Made by a program: the position numbers and the translations under genes. A model generated the notes under the pieces. It was not told where the DNA came from and ran no database searches. It saw only the letters and a program-made list of their open reading frames with translations. A stretch of 64,000 bases of DNA, from assembly GCA_028277185.1 (NCBI GenBank), contig JANQGQ010000013.1, positions 1 through 64,000 of the forward strand. The letters are read 5' to 3'. Origin of the DNA: Woeseiaceae bacterium (GTDB lineage: Bacteria > Pseudomonadota > Gammaproteobacteria > Steroidobacterales > Woeseiaceae). Shown here one piece after another: positions 61,890-64,000 of this stretch (position 1 is its first letter; each line of letters opens with the position of its first letter).

Positions 61890-61902
61890 GGGGAGAGGCT
61901 CC

Positions 61903-62490
61903 CTACAGCACGCGGATGCCGCCGTGCCGCCGGCGAATCTGATGATCCACGTACTTGAGTCCGCCCAGAAAACCGCCAACGAGGGCGACGAGCAGTGCGC
62001 CGAGCGACCAGTTGAGCGGGACCGAGTTGCTGTAGCGATCCGCGGCGTTTTCCAGCCGCTCGACCCGGCCGGCGAGTTCCGCGTTGGCTTCCTGCCGGGC
62101 GGTGAGTTCTTCGTTGAGACCCGATATACGCTGATTGAGCGCATCGATCTCCGCCGCGGGATCGGCGAAAGCCGCCCGGGTATCATTAAGCTCTGTGTTG
62201 AGTCGGTCGAGTTCCGCCTGGGTCTCCGCGACGATCAGCCGCGCCGGTTTTTCGTCGACGATGTAGGCCGAGCGCACGTAGCCGCGCGTGCCGTCCGGCA
62301 GTTCGACCTGAGTCGCCAATCGTTCGCGAAGCAGTACCTCGAACGCGTCCCCGCTGACCAGCGTGCGAACGGCGCTGCCGCTGAAGTCCGGACTCGAGTA
62401 GACGTTCAGGCGGAGCACGTCCGTGACGTAGGCGGTCTCAGCGACGGCAAGCGCCGGGAAAAGCAGCGCGACGATCCAGATTCTCGGCAT
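61903..62490 (-). CDS. ygiM: TIGR04211-type SH3 domain protein (YgiM-like)
   Basis: A 195-residue exported protein. Signal peptide (WIVALLFPALAVAE), bacterial SH3 domain (about 20-90, with YVTDVLRLNVYSSPD and GTRGYVRSAYIV), a coiled coil (about 95-160) and a C-terminal TM (GALLVALVGGFLGGLKYV) with a short basic tail. This arrangement is typical of the YgiM family, of unknown function, anchored in the inner membrane with its SH3 domain in the periplasm. It lies between dacB and cysJ on the same strand. Confidence 0.9.
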   Translation of the reverse strand: MPRIWIVALLFPALAVAETAYVTDVLRLNVYSSPDFSGSAVRTLVSGDAFEVLLRERLATQVELPDGTRGYVRSAYIVDEKPARLIVAETQAELDRLNTELNDTRAAFADPAAEIDALNQRISGLNEELTARQEANAELAGRVERLENAADRYSNSVPLNWSLGALLVALVGGFLGGLKYVDHQIRRRHGGIRVL

Positions 62491-62544
62491 AACAGTGTGT
62501 TTTCAGTGCATATTTCCCAAGTCTACTACAGCGGTCGCGGACGC

Positions 62545-63981
62545 TCATCGACGCCCGTGGAGCCAGCGCAGCAGCGCGTCCTGTATCTCTTCGCCGTAGC
62601 CGCGATGAATGTCCTCGTGATTGTTGAGAATCGCCAGCGCGTAGCGGCGGCCATCGGCCGCCTGCAGATAGCCCGAGATACCGGTGACGTCGTCGAGCGA
62701 ACCCGTCTTGAGATGGGCTTTGCCGGACAGTCCGCGCCCGTCGAGCCGGTCGCGGAGCGTGCCGTCCAGACCGGACAGGGCCATCGAGGCGAGGTACTCG
62801 GGCATGTAGGGCTGGCGCCAGGCGAAGTCCAGCAGGGTCACCAGATCGTAGGCGCTGACCCTCGCCGACCGGGACAGTCCGGCACCGTTGGAGAGCGCGA
62901 GCGAATCGATGTCGAGACCCCGATCGTCCAGCCACTGGCGAATGACTTCGCGCCCGCCTGCTTCCGTGCCCGGCGGTCCGAGGACCTCGGCCGACAGGGT
63001 CATCAGGAGCTGCCGCGCCATGACGTTGTTGCTGTACTTGTTGACCCGAGTCACTGCCTCGCCGAGAGGTGCCGAGCGGAACTCGTATAGCGGTTCGGCA
63101 TCCTCCGGCGCGACGCCGGGGCGCCAGCTCCCGCTGAGACGCCCCCCGTTCCCGCGCCACATGGCCGCGAACAGGCCGTACGCGTACGCATTGTGATCGA
63201 GGGTGCTCCGGCTCAGCGAATAGCGCTCGCAGCCGGTCGGAAAGCGGCCACTGAAGATCATCCGGTCGACGCTGTCGTTGGCGTTCACCGCGATACCGCG
63301 CTGAAATCCCCGGCAGGGCCCTTCCCTGAGCGTCAACCGGTTGTCGATTGCGACGTTCGCAAGCGGCGGGTCCAGCTCGATCTGCACCGAGTTCGTCTGC
63401 GGTTCCGGCGTGAACCAGTAGCGGACGATCTTGAAGTTCATGAGCAATGCGTTAGGTGCGACGTTGTAAGCGCGCAGCGGCTGACGATCGAATGCGCCGG
63501 GATCGTAGTCGCCCAGTTCGAAATGGCTGTCGTCGATCAGCACGTCCCCGTCGATCGTGTCGAGGCCGCGACGCCGCAACGCTCGCGTTAGCTGCCAGAC
63601 GCGCTCGGTGACGAGAAACGGGTCGCCGTTGCCTTTGAGCAGCAGATCGCCGTCGAGCCGTCCGCCATCGATCTCGCCGAGAGCGTAAACATCGGTACTC
63701 CAGCGATACGCGGGGCCGAGCACGTCGAGGGCGACCAGGGTCGTCACGAGCTTGAGGACGGAAGCGGGATTGCGCGCCGTATCCTTGAGCCAGTCGATGA
63801 CGACCTCGCCCGTCTCTACGTCGATGACGTAAACGGACAGGCTCTCGGCAGGCACATCGCGCCGCTCGAGAACGGCGCGCACGGGGGCCGGCAGCGCGGC
63901 GCCCGGCGCCGGCGCAGCGATGCCGGCTCCTGGCGCGAGAGCGACAGCAAGAGCTGCCAGGAGTACGCCGCAGCGCCGCAC
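62545..63981 (-). CDS. dacB: D-alanyl-D-alanine carboxypeptidase/endopeptidase (PBP4)
   Basis: A 478-residue class C penicillin-binding protein. Signal peptide at 1-22, then all three active-site motifs: SVLK in NPASVLKLVTT, SNN in NKYSNNVMAR and KTG in AHLKTGSLDD. A long insert between the first two motifs is typical of PBP4. It trims and cleaves peptidoglycan cross-links in the periplasm. The start is a GTG at the very end of the window; the 19 remaining bases include a TGA that may end an upstream gene. Confidence 0.95.
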   Translation of the reverse strand: MRRCGVLLAALAVALAPGAGIAAPAPGAALPAPVRAVLERRDVPAESLSVYVIDVETGEVVIDWLKDTARNPASVLKLVTTLVALDVLGPAYRWSTDVYALGEIDGGRLDGDLLLKGNGDPFLVTERVWQLTRALRRRGLDTIDGDVLIDDSHFELGDYDPGAFDRQPLRAYNVAPNALLMNFKIVRYWFTPEPQTNSVQIELDPPLANVAIDNRLTLREGPCRGFQRGIAVNANDSVDRMIFSGRFPTGCERYSLSRSTLDHNAYAYGLFAAMWRGNGGRLSGSWRPGVAPEDAEPLYEFRSAPLGEAVTRVNKYSNNVMARQLLMTLSAEVLGPPGTEAGGREVIRQWLDDRGLDIDSLALSNGAGLSRSARVSAYDLVTLLDFAWRQPYMPEYLASMALSGLDGTLRDRLDGRGLSGKAHLKTGSLDDVTGISGYLQAADGRRYALAILNNHEDIHRGYGEEIQDALLRWLHGRR

Positions 63982-64000
63982 TTCAGACGGCCGCGCTGTC

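Noticed and set aside
1-64000. CRISPR arrays, tRNA, rRNA, prophage or intact insertion sequences
   Set aside because: No direct-repeat arrays with unique spacers, no cloverleaf or rRNA sequence, and no transposase or phage genes were seen.

Overview
The window reads as a stretch of chromosome from a GC-rich, free-living gammaproteobacterium. Two blocks point there: the type IV pilus chemosensory cluster (pilG, pilH, pilI, pilJ, chpA, chpC) followed by gshB, tonB, yqgE/algH, ruvX and pyrB, then pilT/pilU, yggS, proC, yggT and a DUF4426 lipoprotein. This order resembles the Pseudomonas pil-chp / gshB-tonB3-yqgE-ruvX-pyrB / pilTU-yggS-proC-yggT neighbourhood. The absence of pilK, pyrR, pyrC and metXW, and a PyrK-like gene after pyrB, argue against Pseudomonas itself and for a less studied lineage (for example Woeseia- or Steroidobacter-like; inference only). 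I saw no rRNA, tRNA, CRISPR array, prophage or complete insertion sequence.

Layout. 0-9.8 kb: nested inverted repeats, then the Pil-Chp chemosensory operon on the minus strand. 10-16 kb: gshB, tonB, yqgE, ruvX, a J-domain/zinc-ribbon/PilZ fusion flanked by imperfect direct repeats, pyrB, and a PyrK-like flavoprotein. 16-21.5 kb: a Ca2+/cation antiporter, a signal-peptide-bearing methyltransferase, and a four-gene accessory operon (Tat-type amidohydrolase, isoprenylcysteine-methyltransferase-like protein, an SDR lacking its catalytic Tyr, a membrane-anchored MDR oxidoreductase). 21.7-25.2 kb: three PilT-family ATPases, with a MITE-like palindromic repeat at two of their stop codons. 25.3-35 kb: yggS, proC, yggT, DUF4426 lipoprotein, an HU gene with a leader hairpin, a hydrolase, rocD, a coiled-coil/HhH membrane protein with an OmpA-like partner, and msrB/FKBP/htpG. 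35-43 kb: small uncharacterised genes, ppnN with repeats at both ends, an L,D-transpeptidase, mltD, and an exported aspartoacylase-like protein. 42.5-47.8 kb: inner-core LPS/lipid A genes (lpxL-type acyltransferase, kdkA, GT9 heptosyltransferase, waaF, hldD) with a zf-CHCC protein. 47.9-53.7 kb: glnE, a flavodoxin-like reductase, a hydrolase remnant, and a GGDEF/EAL protein. 53.8-61.8 kb: assimilatory sulfate reduction and cysteine synthesis (cysK, cysG, cysB, cysH, cysI, cysJ). 61.9-64 kb: a YgiM-type SH3 protein and dacB.

Functional themes. The type IV pilus genes (sensing by PilJ-ChpA, retraction by PilT/PilU and a third paralogue) come with two possible c-di-GMP proteins, the PilZ fusion and the GGDEF/EAL protein, consistent with surface motility. 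The cys block is a self-contained regulon with its own LysR regulator transcribed divergently from cysG-cysK. The envelope genes (LPS core, MltD, DacB, L,D-transpeptidase) are ordinary for a Gram-negative cell. The most unusual items are the J-domain/PilZ fusion in its repeat-flanked slot, the TA-flanked palindromic repeats at pilus ATPase stop codons, the repeats flanking ppnN, and the four-gene operon with an active-site-mutated SDR. I found no convincing novel multi-gene defence or biosynthetic system.
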